DNA from: Balaenoptera acutorostrata
Lineage: Eukaryota > Chordata > Mammalia > Artiodactyla > Balaenopteridae
Direction: 5' to 3'
Length of the DNA: 64,000 nt
NCBI RefSeq assembly: GCF_949987535.1
Contig: NC_080069.1
Span: 44,753,269 to 44,817,268, forward strand
A program made the translations under genes and the position numbers. Below, in pieces: positions 35,469 through 47,157 of this stretch (position 1 is its first letter; each line of letters begins with the position of its first letter). The notes beneath the pieces are model-generated. The model had not been told where the DNA came from. It saw nothing but the letters and a program-made list of their open reading frames with translations, and searched no databases.

Positions 35469-38400
35469 ATGGTCATAGGAACATACATATCGATAATTAC
35501 CTTAAACGTGAATGGATTAAATGCCCCAACCAAAAGACATAGACTGGCTGAATGGATACAAAAACAAGACCCATATATATGCTGTCTACAAGAGACCCAC
35601 TTCAGACCTAGGGACACATACAGACTGAAAGTGAGGGGATGGAAAAAGATATTCCATGCAAATGGAAATCAAAAGAAAGCTGGAGTAGCTATACTCATAT
35701 CAGATAAAATAGACTTTAAAATAAAGAATGTTACAAGAGACAAGGAAGGACACTACATAATGATCCAGGGATCAATCCAAGAAGAAGATATAACAATTAT
35801 AAATATATATGCACCCAACATAGGAGCACCTCAATACATAAGGCAACTGCTAACAGCTATAAAAGAGGAAATCGACAGTAACACAATAATAGTGGGGGAC
35901 TTTAACACCTCACTTACACCAATGGACATATCATCCAAAATGAAAATAAATAAGGAAACAGAAGCTTTAAATGACACAATAGACCAGATAGATTTAATTG
36001 ATATATATAGGACATTCCATCCAAAAACGGCAGATTACACGTTCTTCTCAAGTGCACACGGAACATTCTCCAGGATAGATCACATCTTGGGTCACAAATC
36101 AAGCCTCAGTAAATTTAAGAAAATTGAAATCATATCAAGCATCTTTTCTGACCACAACGCTATGAGATTAGAAATGAATTACAGGGAAAAAAACGTAAAA
36201 AAGACAAACACATGGAGGCTAAACAATACGTTACTAAATAACCAAGAGATCACTGAAGAAATCAAACAGGAAATAAAAAAATACCTAGAGACAAATGACA
36301 ATGAAAACACGACGACCCAAAACCTATGGGATGCAGCAAAAGCGGTTCTAAGAGGGAAGTTTATAGCTATACAAGCCTACCTAAAGAAACAAGAAAAATC
36401 TCAAGTAAACAATCTAACTTTACACCTAAAGAAACTAGAGAAAGAAGAACAAACAAAACCCAAAGTTAGCAGAAGGAAAGAAATCATAAAGATCAGAGCA
36501 GAAATAAATGAAATAGAAACAAAGAAAACAATAGCAAAGATCAATAAAACTAAAAGTTGGTTCTTTGAGAAGATAAACAAAATTGATAAGCCATTAGCCA
36601 GACTCATCAAGAAAAAGAGGGAGAGGACTCAAATCAATAAAATCAGAAATGAAAAAGGAGAAGTTACAACAGACACCGCAGAAATACAAAACATCCTAAG
36701 AGACTACTACAAGCAACTTTATGCCAATAAAATGGACAACCTGGAAGAAATGGACAAATTCTTAGAAAGGTATAACCTTCCAAGACTGAATCAGGAAGAA
36801 ACAGAAAATATGAACAGACCAATCACAAGTAATGAAATTGAAACTGTGATTAAAAATCTTCCAACAAACAAAAGTCCAGGACCAGATGGCTTCACAGGTG
36901 AATTCTATCAAACATTTAGAGAAGAGCTAGCACCCATCCTTCTCAAACTCTTCCAAAAAATTGCAGAGGAAGGAACTCTCCCAAACTCATTCTATGAGGC
37001 CACCATCACCCTGATACCAAAACCAGACAAAGACACTACAAAAAAAGAAAATTACAGACCAATATCACTGATGAATATAGATGCAAAAATCCTCAACAAA
37101 ATACTAGCAAACAGAATCCAACAACACATTAAAAGGATCATACACCACGATCAAGTGGGATTTATCCCAGGGATGCAAGGATTCTTCAATATACGCAAAT
37201 CAATCAATGTGATACACCATATTAACAAATTGAAGAATAAAAACCATATGATCATCTCAATAGATGCAGAAAAAGCTTTTGACAAAATTCAACACCCATT
37301 TATGATAAAAACTCTCCAGAAAGTGGGCATAGAGGGAACCTACCTCAACATAATAAAGGCCATATATGACAAACCCACAGCAAACATCATTCTCAATGGT
37401 GAAAAACTGAAAGCATTTCCTCTAAGATCAGGAACGAGACAAGGATGTCCACTCTCACCACTATTATTCAACATAGTTCTGGAAGTCCTAGCCACGGCAA
37501 TCAGAGAAGAAAAAGAAATAAAAGGAATACAAATTGGAAAAGAAGAAGTAAAACTGTCACTGTTTGCGGATGACATGATACTATACATAGAGAATCCTAA
37601 AACTGCCACCAGAAAACTGCTAGAGCTAATTAATGAATATGGTAAAGTTGCAGGTTACAAAATTAATGCACAGAAATCTCTTGCATTCCTATACACTAAT
37701 GATGAAAAATCTGAAAGAGAAATTATGGAAACACTCCCATTTACCATTGCAACAAAAAGAATAAAATACCTAGGAATAAACCTACCTAAGGAGACAAAAG
37801 ACCTGTATGCAGAAAACTATAAGACACTGATGAAAGAAATTAAAGATGATACCAACAGATGGAGAGATATACCATGTTCTTGGATTGGAAGAATCAACAT
37901 TGTGAAAATGAGTATACTACCCAAAGCAATCTACAGATTCAATGCAATCCCTATCAAATTACCAATGGCATTTTTTACGGAGCTAGAACAAATCATCTTA
38001 AAATTTGTATGGAGACACAAAAGACCCCGAATAGCCAAAGCAGTCTTGAGGCAAAAAAATGGAGCTGGAGGAATCAGACTCCCTGACTTCAGACTATACT
38101 ACAAAGCTACAGTAATCAAGACAATATGGTACTGGCACAAAAACAGAAACATAGATCAATGGAACAAGATAGAAAGCCCAGAGATTAACCCACGCACCTA
38201 TGGTCAACTAATCTATGACAAAGGAGGCAAAGATATACAATGGAGAAAAGACAGTCTCTTCAATAAGTGGTGCTGGGAAAACTGGACAGCCACATGTAAA
38301 AGAATGAAATTAGAATACTCCCTAACACCATACACAAAAATAAACTCAAAATGGATTAGAGACCTAAATATAAGACTGGACACTATAAAACTCTTAGAGG

Positions 38401-39287
38401 AAAACATAGGAAGAACACTCTTTGACATAAATCACAGCAAGATCTTTTTTGATCCACCTCCTAGAGTAATGGAAATAAAAACAAAAATAAACAAGTGGGA
38501 CCTAATGAAACTTCAAAGCTTTTGCACAGCAAAGGAAACCATAAACAAGACGAAAAGACAACCCTCAGAATGGGAGAAAATATTTGCAAATGAATCAACG
38601 GACAAAGGATTAATCTCCAAAATATATAAACAGCTCATTCAGCTCAATATCAAAGAAACAAACACCCCAATCCAAAAATGGGCAGAAGACCTAAATAGAC
38701 ATTTCTCCAAAGAAGACATACAGATGGCCACAAAGCACATGAAAAGATGCTCAACATCACTAATTATTAGAGAAATGCAAATCAAAACTACAATGAGGTA
38801 TCACCTCACTCCTGTTAGAATGGGCATCATCAGAAAATCTACAAACAACAAATGCTGGAGAGGGTGTGGAGAAAAGGGAACCCTCTTGCACTGTTGGTGG
38901 GAATGTAAATTGATACAGCCACTATGGAGAACAATATGGAGGTTCCTTAAAAAACTAAAAATAGAATTACCATATGACCCAGCAATCCCACTACTGGGCA
39001 TATACCCAGAGAAAACCGTAATTCAAAAAGACACATGCACCCGAATGTTCATTGCAGCACTATTTACAATAGCCAGGTCATGGAAGCAACCTAAATGCCC
39101 ATCAACAGACGAATGGATAAAGAAGTTGTGGTACATATATACGATGGAATATTATTCAGCCATAAAAAGGAACGAAATTGAGTCATTTGTTGAGACGTGG
39201 ATGGATCTAGAGACTGTCATACAGAGTGAAGTAAGTCAGAAAGAGAAAAACAAATATCGTATGTTAATGCATGTATGTGGAACGTAG
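35469..39287 (+). CDS. L1 ORF2p (endonuclease and reverse transcriptase)
   Basis: A 1272-codon ORF from ATG, a full-length ORF2 for this family. The APE-like endonuclease occupies about residues 1-238, with LQETHF, GDFNTS (Asp144, Asn146), the [10 protein letters not shown] stretch and SDHNA. The reverse transcriptase carries the catalytic FADD at residues 699-702, preceded by [15 protein letters not shown]. The C-terminal Cys-rich motif [18 protein letters not shown] begins at residue 1129. The protein nicks genomic DNA and primes cDNA synthesis on the L1 RNA. All catalytic motifs I can check are present. One private change stands out: residue 154 is Ile where both other local copies have Arg. 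Confidence 0.96.
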   Translation: MVIGTYISIITLNVNGLNAPTKRHRLAEWIQKQDPYICCLQETHFRPRDTYRLKVRGWKKIFHANGNQKKAGVAILISDKIDFKIKNVTRDKEGHYIMIQGSIQEEDITIINIYAPNIGAPQYIRQLLTAIKEEIDSNTIIVGDFNTSLTPMDISSKMKINKETEALNDTIDQIDLIDIYRTFHPKTADYTFFSSAHGTFSRIDHILGHKSSLSKFKKIEIISSIFSDHNAMRLEMNYREKNVKKTNTWRLNNTLLNNQEITEEIKQEIKKYLETNDNENTTTQNLWDAAKAVLRGKFIAIQAYLKKQEKSQVNNLTLHLKKLEKEEQTKPKVSRRKEIIKIRAEINEIETKKTIAKINKTKSWFFEKINKIDKPLARLIKKKRERTQINKIRNEKGEVTTDTAEIQNILRDYYKQLYANKMDNLEEMDKFLERYNLPRLNQEETENMNRPITSNEIETVIKNLPTNKSPGPDGFTGEFYQTFREELAPILLKLFQKIAEEGTLPNSFYEATITLIPKPDKDTTKKENYRPISLMNIDAKILNKILANRIQQHIKRIIHHDQVGFIPGMQGFFNIRKSINVIHHINKLKNKNHMIISIDAEKAFDKIQHPFMIKTLQKVGIEGTYLNIIKAIYDKPTANIILNGEKLKAFPLRSGTRQGCPLSPLLFNIVLEVLATAIREEKEIKGIQIGKEEVKLSLFADDMILYIENPKTATRKLLELINEYGKVAGYKINAQKSLAFLYTNDEKSEREIMETLPFTIATKRIKYLGINLPKETKDLYAENYKTLMKEIKDDTNRWRDIPCSWIGRINIVKMSILPKAIYRFNAIPIKLPMAFFTELEQIILKFVWRHKRPRIAKAVLRQKNGAGGIRLPDFRLYYKATVIKTIWYWHKNRNIDQWNKIESPEINPRTYGQLIYDKGGKDIQWRKDSLFNKWCWENWTATCKRMKLEYSLTPYTKINSKWIRDLNIRLDTIKLLEENIGRTLFDINHSKIFFDPPPRVMEIKTKINKWDLMKLQSFCTAKETINKTKRQPSEWEKIFANESTDKGLISKIYKQLIQLNIKETNTPIQKWAEDLNRHFSKEDIQMATKHMKRCSTSLIIREMQIKTTMRYHLTPVRMGIIRKSTNNKCWRGCGEKGTLLHCWWECKLIQPLWRTIWRFLKKLKIELPYDPAIPLLGIYPEKTVIQKDTCTRMFIAALFTIARSWKQPKCPSTDEWIKKLWYIYTMEYYSAIKRNEIESFVETWMDLETVIQSEVSQKEKNKYRMLMHVCGT

Positions 39288-39484
39288 AAAAATGGTACAG
39301 ATGAGCCAGTTTGCAGGGCAGAAGTTGAGACACAGATGTAGAGAATGGACATATGGACACCAAGGGGGGAAAACTGCGATGAGGTGGGGATGGTGATGTG
39401 CTGAATTGGGCGATTGGGATTGACATGTATACACTGATGTGTATAAAACTGATGCCTAATAAGAACCTGCAGTATAAAAAAACA

Positions 39485-40526
39485 AACAAAACAACTAATA
39501 CTAAACTTTCATTGGGTTATTTGTATGGAAATATGTTAATATAAATGTTTCAGACATTACATGAAATTTCTAAAAATCTTATATTTGTATTTGTATGGAA
39601 ATATGTATGGAAATATGTTAATATAAATGTTTCAGACATTACATGAAATTTCTAAAAATCTTATATTTGTATTTGTATGGAAATATGTATGGAAATATGT
39701 TAATATAAATGCTTCAGACATTACATGAAATTTCTAAAAATCTTATATTTGTATTTGTATGGAAATATGTATGGAAATATGTTAATATAAATGTTTCAGA
39801 CATTACATGAAATTTCTAAAAATCTTATATTTGTATTTGTATGGAAATATGTATGGAAATATGTTAATATAAATGTTTCAGACATTACAGGAAACGTCTA
39901 AAAATCTTATATGTTCTGGTATAATGTTATAAGTAATAATCCTAGTTATTACTTTAAAATGTATATCTCAGAAATAACTAATTTTCTTGTCAACTGCATT
40001 ATTATGAACTTTCATCAAATCTTTAACCATGGTCATTTTTAAGTCTTTTGTCATTTACAGACAGTTCTGGGTGTACTCTGATGATTTTGCAAATATGTTC
40101 CTATAAAAGAGTTTCATCTTCAAGAAATTCATGGAAAAGACTCTGACAAGTACAGGTTTCTGGTAACTGACTGTACTGCTGAACTGAATGAATAAGCATT
40201 TTCAGAACTCTAATGAAAAACTGATGAACTCATAAAAGTGCTAACAAAAGATCAAGATGAAAAAAAAGAAATTAATTACATGGGACTGAGTGAACTGATG
40301 AGGATGAGTATAATTTTTGTGACTTTCTGTCTGAATTAAAAAAAAAAAATCCCACAAGGACTCAGAGGAAAAGAATATACAAATCAATTTTCACTGCAAA
40401 GTAAAGGAGCTGTTGCAGTGGAGGATTGCTGGACTGAATGTCAATATTATGACATAGTATAAGTGTGTTTCATGTTTGGTAATTGCAATCATTGTTGCTT
40501 TTGTTGTGATCATCCATGTACAATGC
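39485..40526 (+). other. Candidate 3'-transduced segment, plus-strand L1
   Basis: The young L1 type normally ends at cctgctgtat plus an A-rich tail, as in the copy at 21320-21633. Here the matching cctgcagtat at 39466-39475 is followed by aaaaaaacaaacaaaac and then about 1 kb of sequence that is not L1 by any landmark I know. The sibling L1 carries the same segment in the same order at 48655-47872. It contains no long open frame. Confidence 0.75.
39535..39905 (+). repeat. 82-base tandem repeat, about 4.5 units
   Basis: The block gttaatataaatgtttcagac recurs at 39535, 39617, 39699, 39781 and 39863, a constant period of 82. Units are almost identical, with single-base differences in the fourth position class (gcttcag at about 39711) and in the last unit. 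It lies within the candidate transduced segment. Confidence 0.97.
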
Positions 40527-40654
40527 TTGGTGTCAGTCTATCTATCTCTTGTAAAAATAAAATACAGTGTGTGTGTGTGGAAAAAAAAAATAATTGAAGA
40601 GACAAATAAGAAAAAAATTAAAGCTCATTAGTAATTAAAAAAAAAAAAAAAAAA
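40527..40654 (+). other. Private terminal tail of the plus-strand L1
   Basis: After the shared segment this copy has its own end: an AATAAA signal (about 40557), a GT run, an A10 run (40581-40590), about 46 bases beginning taattgaagagacaaataag, and the terminal poly(A). The two A runs with a short insert suggest a second read-through event. Confidence 0.65.
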
Positions 40655-41533
40655 AACTGCTTTTGCTGCGTCCCATAGGTTTTGGATCATCGTGTCTCCA
40701 TTGTCATTTGTTTCTAGGTATTTTTTGATTTCCCCTTTGATTTCTTCAGTGATCACTTCGTTATTAAGTAGTGTATTGTGTAGCCTCCATGTGTTTGTAT
40801 TTTTTACAGATCTTTTCCTGTAATTGATATCTAGTCTCATAGCGTTGTGGTCAGAAAAGATACTTGATACGATTTCAATTTTCTTAAATTTACCAAGGCT
40901 TGATTTGTGACCCAAGATATGATCTATCCTGGAGAATGTTCCATGAGCACTTGAGAAAAATGTGTATTCTGTTGTTTTTGGGTGGAATATCCTATAAATA
41001 TCAATTAAGTCCATCTTGTTTAATGTATCATTTAAAGCTTGTGTTTCCTTATTTATTTTCATTTTGGATGATCTGTCCATTGGGGAAAGTGGGGTGTTAA
41101 AGTCCCCTACTATGATTGTGTTGCTGTCGATTTCCCCTTTTATGGCTGTTAGTATTTGCCTTATGTATTGAGGTGCTCCTATGTTGGATGCATAAATATT
41201 TACAATTGTTATACCTTCCTCTTGGATCGATCCCTTGATCATTATATAGTGTCCTTCTTTGTCTCTTGTAATAGTCTTTATTTTAAAGTCTATTTTGTCT
41301 GATATGAGAATTGCTACTCCAGCTTTCTTTTGATTTCCATTTGCATGGAATATCTTTTTCCATCCCCTCACTTTCAGTCTGTATGTGTCTCTAGGTCTGA
41401 AGTGGGTCTCTTGTAGACAGCATATATATGGGTCTTGTTTTTGTATCCATTCAGCCAGTCTGTGTCTTTTGGTGGGAGCAGTTAATCCATTTACATTTAA
41501 GGTAATTATCGATATGTATGTTCCTATTCCCAT
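40655..41533 (-). pseudogene. Older L1 ORF2, 5' portion (endonuclease)
   Basis: N-terminal part of ORF2 of the interrupted L1, from ATG at 41533 ([20 protein letters not shown]). About 290 codons of the endonuclease domain remain open to the insertion point, with [21 protein letters not shown] and SDHNA. The rest of the gene continues on the far side of the young L1 in broken frames, so the protein is truncated. Confidence 0.92.
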
Positions 41534-41591
41534 TTTCTTAAATGTTTTGGGTTTGTTATTGTAGGTGTTTTCCTTCTCTTGTGTTTCTTGC

Positions 41592-42481
41592 CTAGAGAAG
41601 TTCCTTTAGCATTTGTTGTAAAGCTGGTTTGGTGGTGCTGAACTCTCTCAGCTTTAGCTTGTCTGTAAAGGTTTTAATTTCTCCATCAAATCTGAATGAG
41701 ATCCTTGCTGGGTAGATTAATCTTGGTTGTAGGTTGTCTCCTTCATGACTTTAAGTATATCCTGCCACTCCCTTCTGGCTTGCAGAGTTTCTGCTGAAAG
41801 ATCAGCTGTTAACCTTATGGGGATTCCCTTGTGTGTTATTTGTTGTTTTTCCCTTGCTGCTTTTAATATGTTTTCTTTATATTTAATTTTTGACAGTTTG
41901 ATTAATATGTGTCTTGGCGTGTTTCTCCTTGGATTTATCCTGTATGGGACTCTCTGTGCTTCCAGGACTTAACTATTTCCTTTCCCATATTAGGGAAGTT
42001 TTCCACTATAATCTCTTCAAATATTTTCTCAGTCCCTTTCTTTTTCTCTTCTTCTTCTGGGACCCGTATAATTCGAATGTTGGTGCGTTTAATGTTGTCC
42101 CAGAGGTCTCTGAGACTGTCCTCAATTCTTTTCATTCTTTTTTCTTTATTCTGCTCTGCAGTAGTTATTTCCATCATTTTATCTTCCAGGTCACTTATCT
42201 GTTCTTCTGCCTCAGTTATTCTGCTATTGATCCCTTCTAGAGTATTTTTAATTTCATTTATTGTGTTGTTCATCATTGCTTGTTTCCTCTTTAGTTCTTC
42301 TAGGTCCTTGTTAAATGTTTCTTGCATTTTGTCTATTCTATTTCCAAGATTTTGGATCATCTTTTCTATCATTATTCTGAATTCTTTTTCAGGTAGACTG
42401 CCTATTTCCTCTTCATTTGTTAGGTCTGGTGGGTTTTTACCTTGCTCCTTCATCTGCTGTGTGTTTTTTCTGTCTTCTCAT
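41592..42481 (-). pseudogene. Older L1 ORF1, frameshifted
   Basis: ORF1 relic from ATG at 42481 to TAG at 41592-41594, about 890 bases against 906 in the intact copy. The first frame (MRRQKKHTADEGAR) ends early at a TAA. The coiled-coil part is read in another frame from 42453 ([20 protein letters not shown]). That frame is lost again near 41965, before the C-terminal domain. Confidence 0.88.
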
Positions 42482-44457
42482 TTTGCTTATCTTACTGTGT
42501 TTGGGGTCTCCTTTTCACAGGCTGCAGGTTCGTAGTTCCCATTGTTTTTGGTGTCTGTCTCCAGTGGCTAAGTTTGGTTCAGTGGGTTTTGTAGGCTTCC
42601 TGGTGGAGGGGACTGGTTCCTGTGTTCTGGTGGATGAGGCTGGATCTTGTCTTTCTGGTGGGCAGGTCCACGTCTGGTGGTGTGTTTTGGGGTGTCTGTG
42701 GCCTTATTATGATTTTAGGCAGCCTCTCTGCTAATGGATGGGGCTGTGTTCCTGTCTTGCTAGTTGTTTGGCATAGGGTGTCCAGCACTGTAGCTTGCTG
42801 GTGGTTGCGTGAAGCTGGGTCTTGGTGTTGAGATGGAGATCTCTGGGAGATTTTCTCCATTTGATATTATGTGGAGCTTGGAGGTCTCTTGTGGACCCGT
42901 GTCCTGAAGTTGGCTTTCCCACCTCAGAGGCACAGCCCTGATGCCTGGCTGGAGCACCAAGAGCCTTTTATCCACATGGCTCAGAATAAAAGGGAGAAAA
43001 AAATAGAAAGAAAGAAAGAGGATAAAATAAAATAAAATAAAGTAAGATAAAATAAAGTTATTAAAATAAAAAATAAAAAATAATTATTAAGAAAAAAAAA
43101 TTTTTTAAGTAAAAAGAAAAACAAAAAAAACAGACAGACAGAACCCTAGGACAAATGGTGAAAGCAAAGCTATACAGACAAAATCTCACACAGAAGCATA
43201 CACATACACACTCACAAAAAGAGGAAAAGGGGAAAAAATAATATATCTTGCTCTCAAAGTCCACCTCCTCAATTTGGGATGATTTGTTGTCTATTCAGGT
43301 ATTCCACAGATGCAGGTACATCAAGTTGATTGTGGAGCTTTAATCTGCTGCTTCTGAGGCTGCTGGGAGGAATTTCCCTTACTCTTCTTTGTTTGCACAG
43401 CTCCCGGGGTTCAGCTTTGGACTTGGCCCCGCCTCTGCATTTAGGTCGCCTGAGGGCATCTGTTCTTCACTCAGACAGGACGGGGTTAAAGGAGCAGCTG
43501 ATTTGGGGGCTCTGGCTCACTCAGGCCGGGGGGAGGGGTACGGATGCGGGGCGAGCCTGCGGCGGCAGAGGCTGGAATGATGTTGCACCAGCCTGAGGTG
43601 CGCCGTGCGTTCTCCCAGGGAAGTTGTCCCTGGATCACGGGACCCTGGCGGTGGCGGGCTGCACAGGTTCCCAGGAGGGGCAGTGTGGAGAGTGACCTGT
43701 GCTTGCACACAGGCTTCTTGGTGGCGGCAGCAGCAGCCTTAGCATCTCATGCCCGTCTCTGGGGTCCGCGCTGATAGCCGCGGCTCGCGCCCGTCTCTGG
43801 ATCTCCTTTAAGCAGCGCTCTTAATCCCCTCTCCTCGCGCACCGGGAAACAAAGAGGCAAGAAAAAGTCTCTTGCCTCTTCGGCAGCTCCAGACTTTTCC
43901 CGGACTCCCTCCCGGCTAGCTGTGGCGCACTAGCCCCTTAAGGCTGTGTTCACGCCGCCAACCCCAGTCCTCTCCCTGCAATCCGACCGAAGCCCGAGCC
44001 TCAGCTCCCAGGCCCCACCCGCCCCGGTGCGTGAGCAGACAAGCCTCTCTGGCTGGTGAGTGCTGGTCGGCACCGATCCTCTGGGCGGGAATCTCTCCGC
44101 TTTGCCCTCCGCACCCCTGTGGCTACGCTCTCCTCCGTGGCTCTGAAGCTTCCCCTGTCTGCCACCCACAGTCTCCGCCCACGAAGGGGCTTCCTAGTGT
44201 GTGGAAACCTTTCCTCCTTCATAGCTACCTCCCACTGGTGCAGGTCCATCCCTATTCTTTTGTCTGTTGTTTCTTTTTTCTTTTGCCCTACCCAGGTACG
44301 TGGGGAGTTTCTTACCTTTTGGGAGGTCTGAGGACTTCTGGCAGCATTCAGTGGGTGTTCTACAGGAGCAGTTCCACGTGTAGATGTATTTCTGATGTAT
44401 CTGTGGGGAGGAAGGTGATCTCCGCGTCTTACTCTTATGCCATCTTCTCCTCGCTCC
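42482..44457 (-). promoter_or_regulatory. 5' UTR of the older L1
   Basis: About 2 kb of L1 5' UTR, longer and more GC-rich than the roughly 0.9 kb 5' UTR of the young copies and unrelated to it by eye, except for the shared AAGATGGC near the start. It holds an A-rich AAATA/AAAGA simple repeat (42985-43125) and a CpG-rich stretch (about 43360-44170). Open frames here lack codon support and are not genes. Confidence 0.75.
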
Positions 44458-44471
44458 CCTGACTACTCTTT

Positions 44472-45080
44472 ACCCAGGCTGTTCCTTAGGGTGGTGATTA
44501 CAGAGAGCAGCTTTGAGCACTGAAATTATATAAAGTCAGGCATTTTCTTCAAAATTCCTAGGTGGGGGGAAGAATTAAATGAGGGTATAGATGAAACAAT
44601 ATTGTCTTAAGAATTTATGATTGTTGAGTCTGGGTCATGGTTACATGTGGGTTCAAAGTGCAGACTTTGTTATCACCATAAAAGCAGTGAATTCCCAAGC
44701 TCAGTGCTCCTCTTCTGCAGCACGAACCCATTGTATGTATTACATCCTTCCGGACCCTCCACATCTCTCCCATGGGACCCGAGGCAAGGACTTGACGCTC
44801 ATGCTGCTCGCTGTTCCTTGAGTAATAACATTTTTCTTTGACTTAGGAGTCTCCTGTCTCCTGCCAATATTCATAAAATAGTAATAGGCTCTTATTAGCT
44901 TATAAGTAGGGTAAAATCCCAAACCCTGACAGGTATCTGTGTTTTATGGGAGGGTGAAGGATGCTCTGGTGTTTGCTTGAAATCACCGGGCACAAATTTA
45001 GTTGTGTAATTTTTTTTTTACATTGAGGGAAAAAAATTCAGTTTATTAAACTTGTCTTGCAGCTGTGCCAAATGCTGCAA
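44472..45080. other. Unassigned sequence, possibly retroviral LTR
   Basis: Flank of the older L1. The stretch gctcgctgttccttgagtaataac with following ttgacttaggagtctcctg looks like the end of an LTR with a polyadenylation region, and it would continue the retroviral remnant left of 30166. This is a weak call with no clear termini. Confidence 0.3.
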
Positions 45081-45084
45081 AGCC

Positions 45085-46340
45085 GGAAATTTAGAACTTT
45101 TTAATTTTGTCACTTTTTCAGCTTTATTTAAAAGATTTAAAATAATGAAAAATCCCAGCCATTTACAAAAGTAGAGATATTAGTATTATGAGCACCCATA
45201 TGGACATGACTCAGTTCAACAATTTTCAGCTCATAGCCAGTCTTCTTACTTCTATATCTGCTTCCCATCCCTGATAATTTTGAAGCATGTTTATAAAATC
45301 ATATAATTTCATTTGTAATATATTTTATTTTAAAATCATTGACTGGAATTTGCTTTGTTTTAAAGTATCTGTATTCTTTGAATTTCTCAAGAGCTCTTTT
45401 GTGAACATAGGATATATTGCTCCACTAATAATAATTATAAGAAAAGCATCACAATTCTCCTTCTCCCTGACACACGAAATATTTTGGAGGTAACCAAAGC
45501 TGTACATAGTGGTAAATGTATCGCTTAAGCTTTTTAGTTATTTTAATAAATCTACATAAATACACATGAAGTTGACATTATTGTATTACCAAAAGTTGAC
45601 TCTAGAAGAAATGAAAAACTTGACTAGTACAATAATCACTCAAGTAATAGGAAAAGTTATCAAAGAGATACATTCAAAAATGTTCTTAAGTGAGATGATT
45701 TTGCCTTTTAAATGGACTTTTTATTATGGAAAATATAAATGTATAAAAAAAGCATAAAAAACTTTATAATGAACCCCCATGTACCTGTAAACAAAAAGAA
45801 CAAAGAGTGTCACCCTGATACAAACGGTCAAATGGAAACCCACTGCAGTCTCCCACCAACAGCACGCCTGAGGGGAATTCAGGATGGAGAAAAATGGGAA
45901 AATGGCATTCTGTGTTTTGGGTATAGGGCCACTAGATAGTTAAGATGCTTATCTAAGGAAGAATTTCAACGACCCCAGATTCTTGCATCTTCCCATTCAT
46001 AGAAAAACACTAAAGTCATTAGCTTGAGATATCTTTTTCTGTAATTAGCAGTAACCTTTTGCCAAGATGTATGCTTGACTACATGTATTTTCCAGCCAAA
46101 AAATTCATATATAAACTAGCTCCTCCCCTACCTCTTCAGAGCAGCTCCTCAGAGCTACCTGAGAGGCTGTCTTCTGGGCTACTGTCCTCAGTTAGGTCTC
46201 CAAATAAAACTGAAACTTACTACTTTTACATCATATGTTTTTTTTCAGTCAACATACCCATGACTCAGACTCTACAATTATAAATTCTTGGACAATTTTG
46301 TTTCTTCTATATCCTCACTCAATTCTTCCTCACACCTGAC
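45085..46340. mobile_element. Old L1M-type remnants
   Basis: Segments such as cagttcaacaattttcagctc, ataattttgaagcatg and gaacccccatgtacctgtaa resemble the 3' UTR of ancient L1M subfamilies. They are AT-rich and broken, with no coding capacity. Limits and subfamily are uncertain. Confidence 0.45.
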
Positions 46341-46342
46341 AG

Positions 46343-46721
46343 CTTTAGATTTTTTTTTTAATTTTTAAATTTTTATTTTTTAAATTTATTTTTTATTTTT
46401 GGCTGCATTGGGTCTTTGCTGCTCCGCACAGGCTTTCTCTAGTTGCAGCAAGAGGGGCTACTCTTTGTTGCTGTGCGTGGGCTTCTCATTGCGGTGGCTT
46501 CTCTCATTGCTAAACATGGTCTCTAGGCACACGGGCTTCAGTACTTGTGGCGCGTGGGCTCAGTAGTTGTGGCTTACGGGCTCTAGAGCACAGGCTCAGT
46601 AGTTGTGACGCATGGGCCTAATTGCACCACGACATGTGGGATCTTCCTGGACCAGGGCTCAAACCCGTGTCCCCTGCATTAACAGGCAGATTCTTAACCA
46701 CTATGCCACCAGGGAAGCCCA
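46343..46721 (-). mobile_element. CHR-type SINE
   Basis: Antisense copy from a T/A-rich tail through ggctgcattgggtctttgctg to atgccaccagggaagccc. Target duplication acctgacag is at 46334-46342 and 46722-46730. The interior shows repeated gtagttgtgg units. Confidence 0.88.
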
Positions 46722-46730
46722 ACCTGACAG

Positions 46731-47155
46731 TTCTGAGGTAAATACCTGTCTTTATGCAATTTCATGTATTATATATTTTGTTTTAAAAATGTAACTATAG
46801 TATCATCACATAACAAAGTTAAAAATAATTCCAAAAATCATAAAATATCCCATGTTCAAATTTCCCTGTCTTATAAAGTTTTTGAAACAATTTGTTTAAA
46901 TCAGGCCCATTATCTTTTCTCTGTTAATTTACAGATTTACACTCTATTTTTTTTCTTGTAGTTTATTTGTTGAAGAAATAATTGTGTTCTACCACCTGGA
47001 TTTTGCTAATTGCATCTCCATGATGTCATTAATATGTTCTTCTGTCCCCTACAAATAGATGCATGTATCTTGAAGCTTGATTAGATTATGCTTCCCATGT
47101 TTTGCACAAGAATACTTCAAGATGATACTGTGTACTTTTATCAGGAGGTATATAA
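46731..47155. mobile_element. Old L1M-type remnant
   Basis: Contains caaatttccctgtcttataaag, tttgttgaagaaataattg and gattttgctaattgcatctcc, in the style of ancient L1 3' UTRs. It seems to continue past the Tigger element into 47625-47770 and 54892-55160. Confidence 0.45.
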
Positions 47156-47157
47156 TA

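Larger units (their letters stand above)
33533..40654 (+). mobile_element. Young full-length L1 with both ORFs open
   Basis: Begins GTGGAGGATTAACCAAGATGG and ends in a poly(A) run (40637-40656). It has inserted into the ORF2 of the older L1, with an 8-base target duplication aactgctt at 33525-33532 and 40655-40662. Layout: 5' UTR 33533-34504, ORF1 34505-35410, 58-base spacer, ORF2 35469-39287, 3' UTR to about 39480, then about 1.15 kb of extra sequence. Sequence identity to its sibling at 47808-54515 is high. Confidence 0.96.
30180..44457 (-). mobile_element. Older full-length L1, interrupted by a younger L1
   Basis: Minus-strand L1 of about 7.15 kb after removal of the insert at 33533-40654. 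Its 3' end lies at 30180 and its 5' end at about 44457 (begins gggagcgaggagaagatggc). A 14-base target duplication with one mismatch, cctg(g/a)ctactcttt, is at 30166-30179 and 44458-44471. Both its 5' UTR (about 2 kb, GC-rich) and 3' UTR differ from those of the younger L1s, so it belongs to a different subfamily. ORF1 and ORF2 are broken. Confidence 0.93.

Noticed and set aside
39535..39905. Regular direct repeats resembling a CRISPR array
   Set aside because: The units are contiguous near-identical 82-base copies with no unique spacers, inside an L1-associated segment of a mammalian genome.
43330..44462. Overlapping open frames of 60-143 codons in GC-rich DNA
   Set aside because: They lie in the 5' UTR of the older L1 on both strands, without conserved motifs or mutual frame consistency.
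44472..44850. Firm call of an LTR completing the retrovirus left of 30166
   Set aside because: Only a polyadenylation-like end is suggestive; no TG...CA termini or matching second LTR were found, so it is listed only as a weak possibility.
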